Shown: piece after piece, positions 52,328 through 60,551 of the stretch
How positions within the stretch are numbered: the first letter of the stretch is position 1
Layout of the letters: each line of letters starts with the position of its first letter
Assembly (NCBI GenBank): GCA_029268065.1
Contig: JAJUHC010000001.1
Span: 62,001-126,000, forward strand
DNA: 64,000 bases
Direction of reading: 5' to 3'
Source of the DNA: Clostridiales bacterium
GTDB lineage: Bacteria > Bacillota > Clostridia > Oscillospirales > Oscillospiraceae
Program-made: the position numbers and the translations under genes
The notes under the pieces: model-generated
Database searches by the model: none
Told to the model about the DNA's origin: nothing
What the model saw: the letters and a program-made list of their open reading frames with translations, nothing else

Positions 52328-53563
52328 GTGAAAAGCGAAGCAGCCTCAAAATTCAACAACCCTTTCATACCCCTTAAGCATAGCAATTTCAGGTACTACT
52401 TTTTCGGCATGATCGTTTCGCAGACCGGCTCGTGGATGCAGAACATAGCCCAGCCATGGCTGGCTTACAGACTGACCGATTCCCCCTTCCTGTTAAGTCT
52501 CGTCAGCGCACTGCAGTTTTTGCCCGTGCTGTTTCTCTCCCTGTTCGCGGGAGTATTTGTGGACCGATTCCCTAAAAAGAAGATACTCATGTTCACACAG
52601 TCATCATTTCTTCTGATAACCATGGCGCTGGCCGTGCTTACCTGGCTCGGAAAAGTCCGTTACTGGCACATACTTATCACAGCGACTCTGATGGGAATAA
52701 CGAATACCCTTGATATGCCCTCCAGGCAGTCCTTTGTAATCGAGCTTGTCGGGAAGGACGACCTGATGAACGCCATAGCCCTCAACTCCGCGGTGTTCAA
52801 CGTCGCGAGGATATTTGGGCCCGCGCTTGCAGGGATCATCATGGCTAAGTTCGGTCCCGCACTCTGCTTTTTCGGCAACTCGCTGAGCTTCGGGGCCGTT
52901 TTGATAAGCCTTTTTCTGATAAAGCCGTACCCGATTGAAAGAAAGCCGCCCAAGGAACAGAAAATACTTGAGAATATCAGGGAAGGGCTAGTTCATATAT
53001 ACCAGAACAAAATTCTGCTTTCCACCGTGATAATAATGTCCGTTGTAAACCTTTTCGGAATGAACTTTCAGGTGCTCGTCCCCGTCTATACGGTTCAGAT
53101 ACTGAAAAAGTCGGAGGTGACCTTCGGGCTTCTCATGTCCTTCATGGGCTTCGGCTCTCTGGGAGGAGCGCTGCTGACCGCCTCCATAAGCAGGGCGGGT
53201 CCCAAAAGGTTCATGCTTTATGTCGTGCCTTTCATAAACTCAGGAGCGCTCATGCTGGTGGGGATACTGAGGTCGTACTACCTTATCGCCGTGATACTCA
53301 CCATAAACAGCTTCTTCAACATGATGCTCATGGCGAGCGCGAACTCGTCCATGCAGCTCAATACGACAAACGAGTTCCGGGGAAGGGTTATGAGCCTTTA
53401 CACCATGGTCTTCGCGGGCATATCGCCTTTCGGAAACGTCTTCGCCGGCGCCATATCCAACAGGTTCAACGCCGCCATCGGCTTCATCGCCTGCGGCGCG
53501 GCTCTCCTGATAGTTATGACGCCCCTTTATTACTTCCTCGGTAAAAAGGTCGGCAAGGTATAA
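52328..53563 (+). CDS. MFS transporter, EntS-like exporter
   Basis: This 411-residue protein has twelve predicted transmembrane helices of the major facilitator type (MFS_3 group). NFRYYFFGMIVSQTGSWMQNIAQPWLAYRLT opens it, GVFVDRFPKKKIL is the loop 2-3 motif and SRQSFVIELVGKDDLMNAIALNS is typical of the EntS/enterobactin-exporter-like branch. I chose GTG 52328, 8 bp after AAGTGG; GTG 52316 is possible. The gene is monocistronic and may be controlled through the inverted repeat at its promoter. Substrate unknown; drugs or siderophore-like molecules are typical. Confidence 0.85.
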   Translation: MKSEAASKFNNPFIPLKHSNFRYYFFGMIVSQTGSWMQNIAQPWLAYRLTDSPFLLSLVSALQFLPVLFLSLFAGVFVDRFPKKKILMFTQSSFLLITMALAVLTWLGKVRYWHILITATLMGITNTLDMPSRQSFVIELVGKDDLMNAIALNSAVFNVARIFGPALAGIIMAKFGPALCFFGNSLSFGAVLISLFLIKPYPIERKPPKEQKILENIREGLVHIYQNKILLSTVIIMSVVNLFGMNFQVLVPVYTVQILKKSEVTFGLLMSFMGFGSLGGALLTASISRAGPKRFMLYVVPFINSGALMLVGILRSYYLIAVILTINSFFNMMLMASANSSMQLNTTNEFRGRVMSLYTMVFAGISPFGNVFAGAISNRFNAAIGFIACGAALLIVMTPLYYFLGKKVGKV

Positions 53564-53575
53564 GAACAAAAAACG

Positions 53576-53728
53576 CAAGGGACTGTTGCATAACAAATTT
53601 GCGATAGCAAATTGCAAAAAAAGCGGCCCTACAAACAAAAAAATGCGCTTTGAAATGGCTATTAAGGCCAAATCAAGGCGTATTTTTGTACATTATTTTT
53701 CGACCAGGGCGTTTTGCTGCAGCCCCTG
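53576..53728. mobile_element. Family 2 short non-coding repeat (MITE-like), copy C
   Basis: This 153-bp element has inverted-repeat ends: left GGGACTGTTGCATAAC, right (reverse complement) CAGGGGCTGCAGCAAAACG. It contains the hairpin AATTTGCGATAGCAAATT and a longer imperfect stem from AAAAATGCGC to GCGTATTTTT. Copy D is at 61601-61755. It starts 12 bp after the MFS stop and ends 2 bp before the nadE stop codon (minus). Confidence 0.75.
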
Positions 53729-53730
53729 TT

Positions 53731-55656
53731 TTAGCTCATTTTTTCAAGGTCCCTCAGCCATAAGGCGCAGGACGCGTCCGAGGGCATCCTCCAGTCCCCG
53801 CGCGGCGACAGGGTCGCGGAACCGACCTTCGGGCCGTCCGGCATACAGGAGCGCTTGAACTGCTGGGAGAAAAAGCGCTTCATGAATACCCTGAGCCAAC
53901 GCAGTATGGTTTCGTCCGTATAAGCGCCGGCATAGGCGTATTTCGCCAGCCTGAATATCTTCGAGGGCGAAAATCCGAAGCGCAGGGTGTAGTAAAGGAA
54001 AAAATCATGCAGCTCGTAAGGTCCGACGATATCCTCCGTTTTCTGGCTTATGTTGCCGGACTCGTCCGCCGGCAGCAGCTCGGGCGACACGGGCGTGTCG
54101 AGGATGTCCCTGAGGACAACTGCGAGCGCGTCGTCGGCGCTTTCGGCGACAAATCGTATGATATAGCGCACCAGGGTCTTAGGAACGGAGGAATTTACGC
54201 CGTACATAGACATGTGGTCCCCGTTGTATGTCGCCCAGCCGAGAGCAAGCTCCGAAAGGTCGCCGGTACCGATTACTATGCCGCCCTCCTTGTTCGCAAG
54301 ATCCATGAGCACCTGCGTGCGCTCCCTGGCCTGGCAGTTTTCGTAAGTCACATCGCGTACGCCGGGGTCCTGCCCGATATCCTCAAAATGCCGGTTCACA
54401 GACTTCGTTATGTTTATCTCCCTGAAGGTCACGCCGAGGCAGGCGGAAAGCTTCTCCGCATTGCCCTTTGTGCGCCTCGTGGTTCCAAAGCAGGGCATGC
54501 TCACGGCGATAATGTCCTTTCTGGACCGCCCCAGCATATCCATGGCGCGCGCCGTCACAAGGAGGGCAAGGCAGCTGTCGAGACCGCCGGATACTCCGAT
54601 AACGGCGGCTTTGGCACCCGTATGCCGGAGGCGCTTTTTGAGGCCGTTCGACTGTATCTGAAGTATGGTTTCGGCACGCTCGTTAATAAGCGAATCATCA
54701 GGAGGAACAAAGGGGTTGCGGTTTATTTTTATCGTGAGCTCCGTATCCCTTATCTCCTGGTCAAATTCAATCTCTGTAAATGTATCATCCTTTACAGATT
54801 GATAGCTCGTCATCTTGTGCCTTTCACTCGCTATCCTCTCGACATCTATCTCGGCGGAAAGGAGATTTACTTTACCGAAAGGCTTGTTTTCGGCGAGCAG
54901 AGAACCGTTTTCATATATGAGATGGTGCTGCGAAAACACCATGTCCTGGGTGGATTCGCCGGGACCCGCGTTGCAGTAGATGTAGCCGCAGATAAGGCGG
55001 GCGGAGGTGGAGGCGGTGAGAAGACGCCGATAGCCTTCCTTACCTATAACCTCGTCGGAGGCGGAGGGATTTGCAATCAGCGTGCAGCCGGCTTTGCAGA
55101 GCGCCTCGCTGGGCGGGCTCTGCGCCCAGAGATCCTCGCATATCTCGACCCCGAAGCGGTAGCTTTCAAGCCTGCTGTGGCGGAAAACAAAGCGATTTCC
55201 GAGCGGTATCTCGCTGCCGTCAACAATCACGGAGGCCTTTTCGCTCACTATCTCGTCGCCCGATGAAAACTGCCGCTTTTCGTAAAACTCAGAATAGGCG
55301 GGAAGGTACGTCTTAGGGATCAGCGCGAGTATGCTGCCCCTGTGGATTACGGCGGCGCAGTTAAAAAGCTTATACCTGTATTTTACGGGCAGCGAGGCGA
55401 CGACAACGGGATACTTGTCCGTTGTAAAACGGCTTATTTCCTTCAGGGCTTCGAGTGCCGATTCCAAAAGGAGGTCGGAATAAAAGAGATCGCCGCAGGT
55501 GTAGCCCGTAATGCAAAGCTCAGGCAGCACGAGAAGATTCACCCCCGCGCCGTCTGCTTCAAGTATGCGATCTTTAATTTCCCGCGTGTTCGCGGCCGTA
55601 TCGGCGACCGTTATATCGACGGAGCCGGCGGCAACCTTGATAAAGCCGTCCTTCAT
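53731..55656 (-). CDS. nadE: Glutamine-dependent NAD+ synthetase
   Basis: This 641-residue enzyme amidates nicotinic acid adenine dinucleotide to NAD+ with glutamine. The N-terminal nitrilase-type glutaminase (about 1-275) shows its triad: Glu in LVLPELCITGY, Lys in IPKTYLPAYSEFYEKRQF and Cys in FGVEICEDLW. The C-terminal synthetase has GVSGGLDSCLALLV (ATP P-loop), GTGDLSELALGWATYNGDHM and, at the end, FKRSCMPDGPKVGS. I chose the ATG at 55656 (minus), with AAGAGGG 8 bp upstream. It follows asnB by 58 bp, and a hairpin lies in that gap. Confidence 0.96.
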   Translation of the reverse strand: MKDGFIKVAAGSVDITVADTAANTREIKDRILEADGAGVNLLVLPELCITGYTCGDLFYSDLLLESALEALKEISRFTTDKYPVVVASLPVKYRYKLFNCAAVIHRGSILALIPKTYLPAYSEFYEKRQFSSGDEIVSEKASVIVDGSEIPLGNRFVFRHSRLESYRFGVEICEDLWAQSPPSEALCKAGCTLIANPSASDEVIGKEGYRRLLTASTSARLICGYIYCNAGPGESTQDMVFSQHHLIYENGSLLAENKPFGKVNLLSAEIDVERIASERHKMTSYQSVKDDTFTEIEFDQEIRDTELTIKINRNPFVPPDDSLINERAETILQIQSNGLKKRLRHTGAKAAVIGVSGGLDSCLALLVTARAMDMLGRSRKDIIAVSMPCFGTTRRTKGNAEKLSACLGVTFREINITKSVNRHFEDIGQDPGVRDVTYENCQARERTQVLMDLANKEGGIVIGTGDLSELALGWATYNGDHMSMYGVNSSVPKTLVRYIIRFVAESADDALAVVLRDILDTPVSPELLPADESGNISQKTEDIVGPYELHDFFLYYTLRFGFSPSKIFRLAKYAYAGAYTDETILRWLRVFMKRFFSQQFKRSCMPDGPKVGSATLSPRGDWRMPSDASCALWLRDLEKMS

Positions 55657-55676
55657 TGCAATAACCCTCTTAGTCG

Positions 55677-55714
55677 CATTCAGGGGGCATTTCATGCCCC
55701 CTGAATGATTTTTT
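55677..55714. terminator. Hairpin with T run, read on the plus strand
   Basis: A 14-bp perfect stem (55677-55690 with 55694-55707) has a 3-nt loop. The T run ATTTTTT (55708-55714) follows on the plus strand, so it is a terminator against antisense read-through. On the minus strand it lies between asnB and nadE without a T tract and may only partly separate them. Confidence 0.55.
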
Positions 55715-57295
55715 CTATTTGCCCGATTCACCGTAGTTTGAGAGGACCCTGGCGGACGGGTCGTTCACGTTGCAGCCTTCCCAATCCTTGTTCGGCATCC
55801 AGAAGTCGAATATCATTTCAGCCTGTCCCGGATAGTATTTTTCGAAAAGCTCCCGGTACAGCAGGGATTCCTTGGTGAAGGGCCTTGCGAAGGAGTATTT
55901 CTCTATCGCTTTTTCATATTCCCCGTCCGTATATCTGGACTCGGCGTATTCCTTGAGATAGTCGACCATCGAATGCCCCATCGCGTCGCTGAAGGCCGCC
56001 TTTTCGCGGTAAAGAATGCCGTAGGGGAGATAATCGCCCTCAAAGGCGCGCCTTAAGAGGTACTTGCCCTTGTTGTACACGTTCATTTTCCTTGCGGGGT
56101 TTATCGCCATGACGTATTTTACAAAGTCGAGGTCGCCGAAGGGAACCCTTGCCTCAAGTGAATTTACCGAGATGCAGCGGTCGGCGCGCAGAACATCATA
56201 AACGTGAAGCTCCCGCAGACGCTTCTGCGCCTCCTTCTGAAACTCCTCGGGATTCGGCGCGAAGTCGGTGTATTTATATCCGAAAAGCTCATCCGAGATT
56301 TCGCCCGTGAGGAGCACGCGCACATCGGTGTTTTCGTGGATGTATTTGCATACCATGTACATGCCTATGCTGGCGCGTATCGTCGTTATATCGTATGTGC
56401 CGAGGATGCTGACAACGGTCTCAAGGGCGTCCAGCACGTCTTCCTTTGAAATAACGACCTCCGTGTGATCGCTTTTAATGTATTCGGCAACCTCCCTGGC
56501 GTACTTGAGGTCTATTGCGTCGGCGGTCATTCCTATCGCAAAGGTCCTTATGGGCTTTTTGAGGGTTTTTGCCGCTACGGAGCAGACGAGAGAGCTGTCG
56601 AGGCCGCCGCTGAGAAGAAAGCCCAGCGGAGCGTCGGCGTCCAGCCTCTTCACTATCCCGGCGACAAGCTTGTCGTGTATATTTCTGCATATTGTGTCGA
56701 GGTCGTCGTCTATAATCTCGTCTACCCTCGCTATATCGCAATAACAAACGAATTCGCCGTCGCAGTAGTAGTGTCCCGGCGGGAAGGGCAAGACCTTCTC
56801 CGTCAGCCCCACCAGGTTTTTTGCCTCGCTGGCAAACACTATGCTTCCGCTTTTCGTATATCCGAAAAACAAGGGCCGGATGCCTATCGGGTCGCGTGCG
56901 GCGATCAGTGATTTCTTCTCCGCGTCATAAATGACCATCGCAAACTCGGCGTCGAGTTTTTTGAACATGGAAAGGCCGAATTCGCGGTATAAAGGCAGGA
57001 TAAGCTCGCAGTCCGAATCGCCCCTGAAGGCGTACCCCTTCTTTTGAAGTTCCTTTTTGACGGGACGGAAGCCATAAAGCTCGCCGTTACAGACCACATA
57101 GTTTCCATCCAGCTCGAAGGGCTGCATGCCGCACTCGTTAAGACCCATGATCGCGAGACGGTGAAAGCCGAGAAGCCCGCAGCCGGTTTCGACGATCCTG
57201 CTCGCGTCCGGACCCCTTGAAACAGTCCTGTCAAAGTGCTTTTTGAATTCCGGGACCGGAATGTCCGTCCCGCAATAACCCATGATTGAACACAT
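55715..57295 (-). CDS. asnB: Asparagine synthase (glutamine-hydrolysing)
   Basis: This 526-residue enzyme makes asparagine from aspartate, glutamine and ATP. Cys 2 directly after the initiator Met is the glutaminase nucleophile, and VSRGPDASR and VCNGELYG belong to the same domain. The synthetase half opens with PLGFLLSGGLDSSLV (ATP-binding P-loop) and includes LLTGEISDELFGYKY. GGGAGG precedes the start at 57295 (minus). A T-box leader with an Asn specifier lies directly upstream, so expression should rise when tRNA-Asn is uncharged. Confidence 0.95.
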   Translation of the reverse strand: MCSIMGYCGTDIPVPEFKKHFDRTVSRGPDASRIVETGCGLLGFHRLAIMGLNECGMQPFELDGNYVVCNGELYGFRPVKKELQKKGYAFRGDSDCELILPLYREFGLSMFKKLDAEFAMVIYDAEKKSLIAARDPIGIRPLFFGYTKSGSIVFASEAKNLVGLTEKVLPFPPGHYYCDGEFVCYCDIARVDEIIDDDLDTICRNIHDKLVAGIVKRLDADAPLGFLLSGGLDSSLVCSVAAKTLKKPIRTFAIGMTADAIDLKYAREVAEYIKSDHTEVVISKEDVLDALETVVSILGTYDITTIRASIGMYMVCKYIHENTDVRVLLTGEISDELFGYKYTDFAPNPEEFQKEAQKRLRELHVYDVLRADRCISVNSLEARVPFGDLDFVKYVMAINPARKMNVYNKGKYLLRRAFEGDYLPYGILYREKAAFSDAMGHSMVDYLKEYAESRYTDGEYEKAIEKYSFARPFTKESLLYRELFEKYYPGQAEMIFDFWMPNKDWEGCNVNDPSARVLSNYGESGK

Positions 57296-57317
57296 AAAAT
57301 TTCCTCCCAGTAAAATA

Positions 57318-57565
57318 AATGTACAGCTGTTTTCAATAGGACGAGCAGCTGTTTGCCCGCGGTGCCACCTATTTTACCCAGAGGGTCTCCTTAAGGCTTC
57401 CGTATGAAAGCCCGGCCGCTTAACGCGCGGACACGGCGCACCTACTGACCCTGAGGCTTTCGGATTGCGGCTACAAAGTGTTATTCATACGGGCCCGATA
57501 CCCGGCTTACACTGTCCCGGACTCACTGAAAACGGACTTGCGTATTACTTCTCTTTGTCAACGCC
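57318..57565 (-). promoter_or_regulatory. T-box riboswitch with Asn (AAC) specifier
   Basis: Read on the minus strand, the leader contains the T-box core GGTGGCACCGCGGG (plus 57357-57370). Upstream is a stem I region with GAATAACACT, where AAC (57482-57480) sits at the specifier position. AATAGG and CCTATT (plus 57368-57373 and 57335-57340) form the antiterminator around the T-box bulge. ACAGCTG and CAGCTGT (plus 57346-57352 and 57323-57330) form the competing terminator. UGGC in the bulge fits the G discriminator of tRNA-Asn. Confidence 0.9.
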
Positions 57566-57768
57566 TTTGAAAATATTAAATTATGTTTGTTTTAGGCCTT
57601 AAAATAAACAAAAAAGCGACAGGAAAGCGACAGAAATACATCTGCGACGCCTTTGTCGCTCTTTTTTTATTATCACATTTTACTCTCAAAACGCAGTTTT
57701 GTCAATATGTTTTCAAGCAAGACGCTTTACTGTTAAAAAATTGCATTTTGAGCCGGATAAAAGCCGAT
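57566..57768. other. AT-rich gap between the asnB leader and vanZ
   Basis: This stretch is AT-rich with two short AAGCGACAG direct repeats (near 57614 and 57626). It presumably contains the asnB promoter, but no good -35/-10 pair could be picked. No gene is supported. Confidence 0.4.
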
Positions 57769-58227
57769 TCAGCTTCTATAACGTTTTTTCGGCTTAATAA
57801 GCGCAAAAATTAAGAGCACCACGAAAACTGCGGCCGAAACCCCGCAAAAATCGAGCAGAACGTCGGATACCAGAGGCCCGCGGTTTGAGATTATCTGTAT
57901 CGACTCGTCTGTAACGGCGGCGGCGAGGCCTACGAAAAGACAGTTGCAGACACCCTGAAAGCTCACTCGGCTCCTGACGACCATAAGCAGCGAAAGCTCG
58001 ATACCGAGAACGAAGTATTCGGTGAAGTGCGCCAGCTTTCTGACCAGATGATCGGTCACGTTGCCCTTGCCGACAAAGAATTCGAGAAACGGGGCGATTA
58101 TTTCAAGCACCCTTCCGCTCTTTGCCTTGGACTCGGGAATGCTTTGCAGCGAGTTGCCCCAGATGAGAGCCAGAGTTACGATTATGAGTATGACAAGCAA
58201 AACGGAAAGAAGATTTCGTTTTTTCAT
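57769..58227 (-). CDS. VanZ-like membrane protein
   Basis: This 152-residue protein has four predicted transmembrane helices and VanZ-family motifs. LIWGNSLQSIPESKAKSG follows the first helix, VRKLAHFTEYFVLGIELSLL carries the conserved His-Phe-x-Glu-Tyr, and DESIQIISNRGPLVSDVLLDFCG has the Asp-Glu and Asp positions. VanZ confers low-level teicoplanin resistance in enterococci, but most family members have no known role. It is transcribed alone or behind mntH, from which two hairpins separate it. Confidence 0.88.
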   Translation of the reverse strand: MKKRNLLSVLLVILIIVTLALIWGNSLQSIPESKAKSGRVLEIIAPFLEFFVGKGNVTDHLVRKLAHFTEYFVLGIELSLLMVVRSRVSFQGVCNCLFVGLAAAVTDESIQIISNRGPLVSDVLLDFCGVSAAVFVVLLIFALIKPKKRYRS

Positions 58228-58312
58228 GAACAGAGCTCGCCTTTTCAGGTATTTTTTGTTTGCCTGTTCATGATACTACCATTTGATGCCTTTGTCAAAA
58301 GCAATATGCATA

Positions 58313-58413
58313 TGCAAGCGGCCGAGCCCTGCCGGAGCAGGGTTCAGCCGCTTGCAAGCAGAATGGCAGCGCTCCCGGGACGTCGGAAGCAAGGGCATCC
58401 CGGCCGGAGCGCT
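58313..58413. repeat. Two adjacent hairpins between mntH and vanZ
   Basis: The first hairpin pairs TGCAAGCGGC (58313-58322) with GCCGCTTGCA (58347-58356) and holds an inner stem CCCTGC/GCAGGG. The second pairs AGCGCTCC (58368-58375) with GGAGCGCT (58406-58413) and an inner CGGGA/TCCCG. They sit just after the mntH stop and may act as a terminator. Confidence 0.55.
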
Positions 58414-58418
58414 CTGGC

Positions 58419-59702
58419 CTACATTACGCCTGAAAAAGTAAAATGCAGCAAAGCGGCGTTAAACAGGACTATTACGGAAACGATTACCGCGCCAAGGAGC
58501 CGGACCCATTTTTTGTTTACGAATTCGCCCATATATTCCCGTTTTCCCGTGATTATCAGCATCGGAACAATCGCGGCGGGCAGGGCGAAGCTCAGGCCGG
58601 CCTGACTCAGGACCAGCGCCTCCATGGGATTAACGCCGCAGAGTATAACGGCAAGACCCGGCAGCATTGTGATGATTCTTCTTGCGTTGAGCGGCAGCTT
58701 GAAGTCGACGAAACCGTCCATGATGCTCTCTCCGGCCATCGCTCCGACCGATGAGGACGAAAAGCCGGAGGCTAAGAGCGCGGCGCCGAAGGCCCCGCTC
58801 GAAAGCCTTCCCAAAAGGGGCTCGAGCGACCTGTGCGCAAGCTCAATAGAGTCCGCTGCGACGCCCCTGCTGTAAAATACCGCCGCGGACACCACCACCA
58901 TAGCCGCGTTCACCACAAAGGCTATGTTCATGGCGACCGCAATGTCGATTTTCTCCATACGCAAATGCTTTTTTCTGTCCTCACCCTGAGCGCCGCGGTT
59001 TCTGCACTGCACCAGCTGCGAGTGCAGGTAAATGACGTGGGGCATGACTGTCGCGCCCAGCATTGAGACGGCAATCAGCATCGCGCGTTTATCGGGAATG
59101 GAGGGGAAAAGCGTATGCAGGGCGACCTGCCCCCAATCGGGCTTTGAAAGAAAAAGCTCGATTGCGTATGCCGCGCATATCACCGCAATGAGCGCGGTAA
59201 TGACTCGTTCCACCGCTTTTTGTCCGTATTTCTGGAGATAAACTATTCCGAAGGTGACCGCCGCGGTCAGAAACGCCGACCATACAAGCGGTATACCGAA
59301 GAGAAGGTAAAAACCCAGAGCGCCGCCTATAAATTCGGCGAGCGTCGTCGCCATGGCGGCGGCAGTCGCCACGATGTAAAAGAACCAGTTTGCGCTTTTC
59401 GGAAAGACGTCGCGGCACATTTCTGAAAGGCTTCGCCCCGTCGCTATGCCGAGCTTCGCAGACATTATCTGAAGGAAAATGGCCATGAGATTGCTAAGAA
59501 GTATCACCCACAGCAGGGAGTAGCCGAAATACGAGCCGCCGCTTATATTGGCCGCAAAGTTGCCAGGATCTATGTAAGCTACGCTGACGACAAACGCGGG
59601 ACCCATGAACTTTAAAAGGTTTCTTATTTTATCCTTCAAGCTTTCCGCGCCGTATAAGACGGCATATTGTGGCTTGGGGCTTGTTTTGATTGAGTCGTTC
59701 AT
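58419..59702 (-). CDS. mntH: Nramp-family divalent metal transporter
   Basis: This 427-residue protein has eleven or so transmembrane helices and imports Mn2+ (or Fe2+) with protons. The two unwound metal-binding helices are visible: SVAYIDPGNFAANISGG in helix 1 (Asp, Asn) and ATVMPHVIYLHSQ in helix 6 (Met, His). FSSSSVGAMAGESIMDGF is another family motif. The divergent neighbour is an MntR-like regulator, which supports manganese as substrate. Confidence 0.93.
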   Translation of the reverse strand: MNDSIKTSPKPQYAVLYGAESLKDKIRNLLKFMGPAFVVSVAYIDPGNFAANISGGSYFGYSLLWVILLSNLMAIFLQIMSAKLGIATGRSLSEMCRDVFPKSANWFFYIVATAAAMATTLAEFIGGALGFYLLFGIPLVWSAFLTAAVTFGIVYLQKYGQKAVERVITALIAVICAAYAIELFLSKPDWGQVALHTLFPSIPDKRAMLIAVSMLGATVMPHVIYLHSQLVQCRNRGAQGEDRKKHLRMEKIDIAVAMNIAFVVNAAMVVVSAAVFYSRGVAADSIELAHRSLEPLLGRLSSGAFGAALLASGFSSSSVGAMAGESIMDGFVDFKLPLNARRIITMLPGLAVILCGVNPMEALVLSQAGLSFALPAAIVPMLIITGKREYMGEFVNKKWVRLLGAVIVSVIVLFNAALLHFTFSGVM

Positions 59703-59730
59703 TTTTCACGTTCCAATTAAGTATTTCCCG

Positions 59731-59749
59731 AGGCTAAAATTATTCGCCT
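59731..59749. promoter_or_regulatory. Possible MntR/DtxR operator
   Basis: AGGC (59731-59734) and GCCT (59746-59749) are inverted about an AT-rich centre, a 19-bp span like that of DtxR-family sites. It lies in the divergent mntH-mntR gap. The match to the consensus is weak. Confidence 0.3.
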
Positions 59750-59867
59750 GATACAATTTATGAAACGCGGTAAAACAAAGTTACGGGGCGGTATGAAAAC
59801 CTCGCTGTGGAGTTTCCGAAAAAGCCGAATATTCTGAAATGAATATTGTTTTAAAGGCGGGCTTTTG

Positions 59868-60371
59868 ATGGAAAACGATTTCAAGACCTTCAGCGAGTAC
59901 ATGAAAAAGGAAGACAATTCCCTGACGGCTTCAATGGAGGACTATCTGGAAATGATATTTCGCCTGTCGCAAAGCACGGGCTTCGTAAGGATACACGAGC
60001 TCTCGGAGGCTCTGAGCGTACAGCCGCCCTCGGCCACAAGAATGGTGCAGAAGCTGAGCGAGCTGGGTCTAATAAAATACGAAAGGTACGGTTATATAAT
60101 GCTGGAGGATGACGGAGCAAGTCTGGGAGGGCTGCTTTTAAAGCGCCACAACACCATTGAGGCGCTTCTCAAAATACTTGGAGTGGCGCCGCGCGACATA
60201 CTGTCCGAAACCGAAAAGGCCGAGCATACCCTCAGCGGCGAGACGGTGCGCCTTATCGAGGCGTTCATAGGGTTTATAAGGGAAAATCCGGACGTCGCGA
60301 TCAGATATGACGCTTTCAGGGGAAAGGGCGCGGAGGAAGCCGCCGAAAAGGATTTGCCGACAAAGCTTTGA
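59868..60371 (+). CDS. mntR: DtxR/MntR-family metal-dependent regulator
   Basis: This 167-residue protein has the iron/manganese regulator layout. An N-terminal winged helix reads SMEDYLEMIFRLSQSTGFVRIHELSEALSVQPPSATRMVQKLSELGLI, and YGYIMLEDDGASLGGLLLKRHNTIEALLKILGV leads into the metal-binding dimerisation domain with His and Glu ligands. It lacks the SH3-like third domain of DtxR, as MntR does. ATG 59868 is 7 bp after AAGGCGG. Divergent placement to mntH suggests it represses that gene when Mn2+ is high. Confidence 0.88.
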   Translation: MENDFKTFSEYMKKEDNSLTASMEDYLEMIFRLSQSTGFVRIHELSEALSVQPPSATRMVQKLSELGLIKYERYGYIMLEDDGASLGGLLLKRHNTIEALLKILGVAPRDILSETEKAEHTLSGETVRLIEAFIGFIRENPDVAIRYDAFRGKGAEEAAEKDLPTKL

Positions 60372-60472
60372 CCAAGACTTGGCGGCGATAACGGAAAATC
60401 GCTCCGGATTCAACAAAATTTCAACATTTCCCTGCAATAATCATTTTTAAACACGATATTTCCGCATAACGA

Positions 60473-60501
60473 TTGCGCCGAAACTGGCGATGTGATAGTA
60501 T
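60473..60501 (+). promoter_or_regulatory. Promoter of galE
   Basis: TTGCGC (60473-60478) and TAGTAT (60496-60501) are spaced by 17 bp. Confidence 0.5.
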
Positions 60502-60551
60502 GTGCTTATTACCAGACGCATTTTTACAAATGACAGACAGGAGCGTTTATA

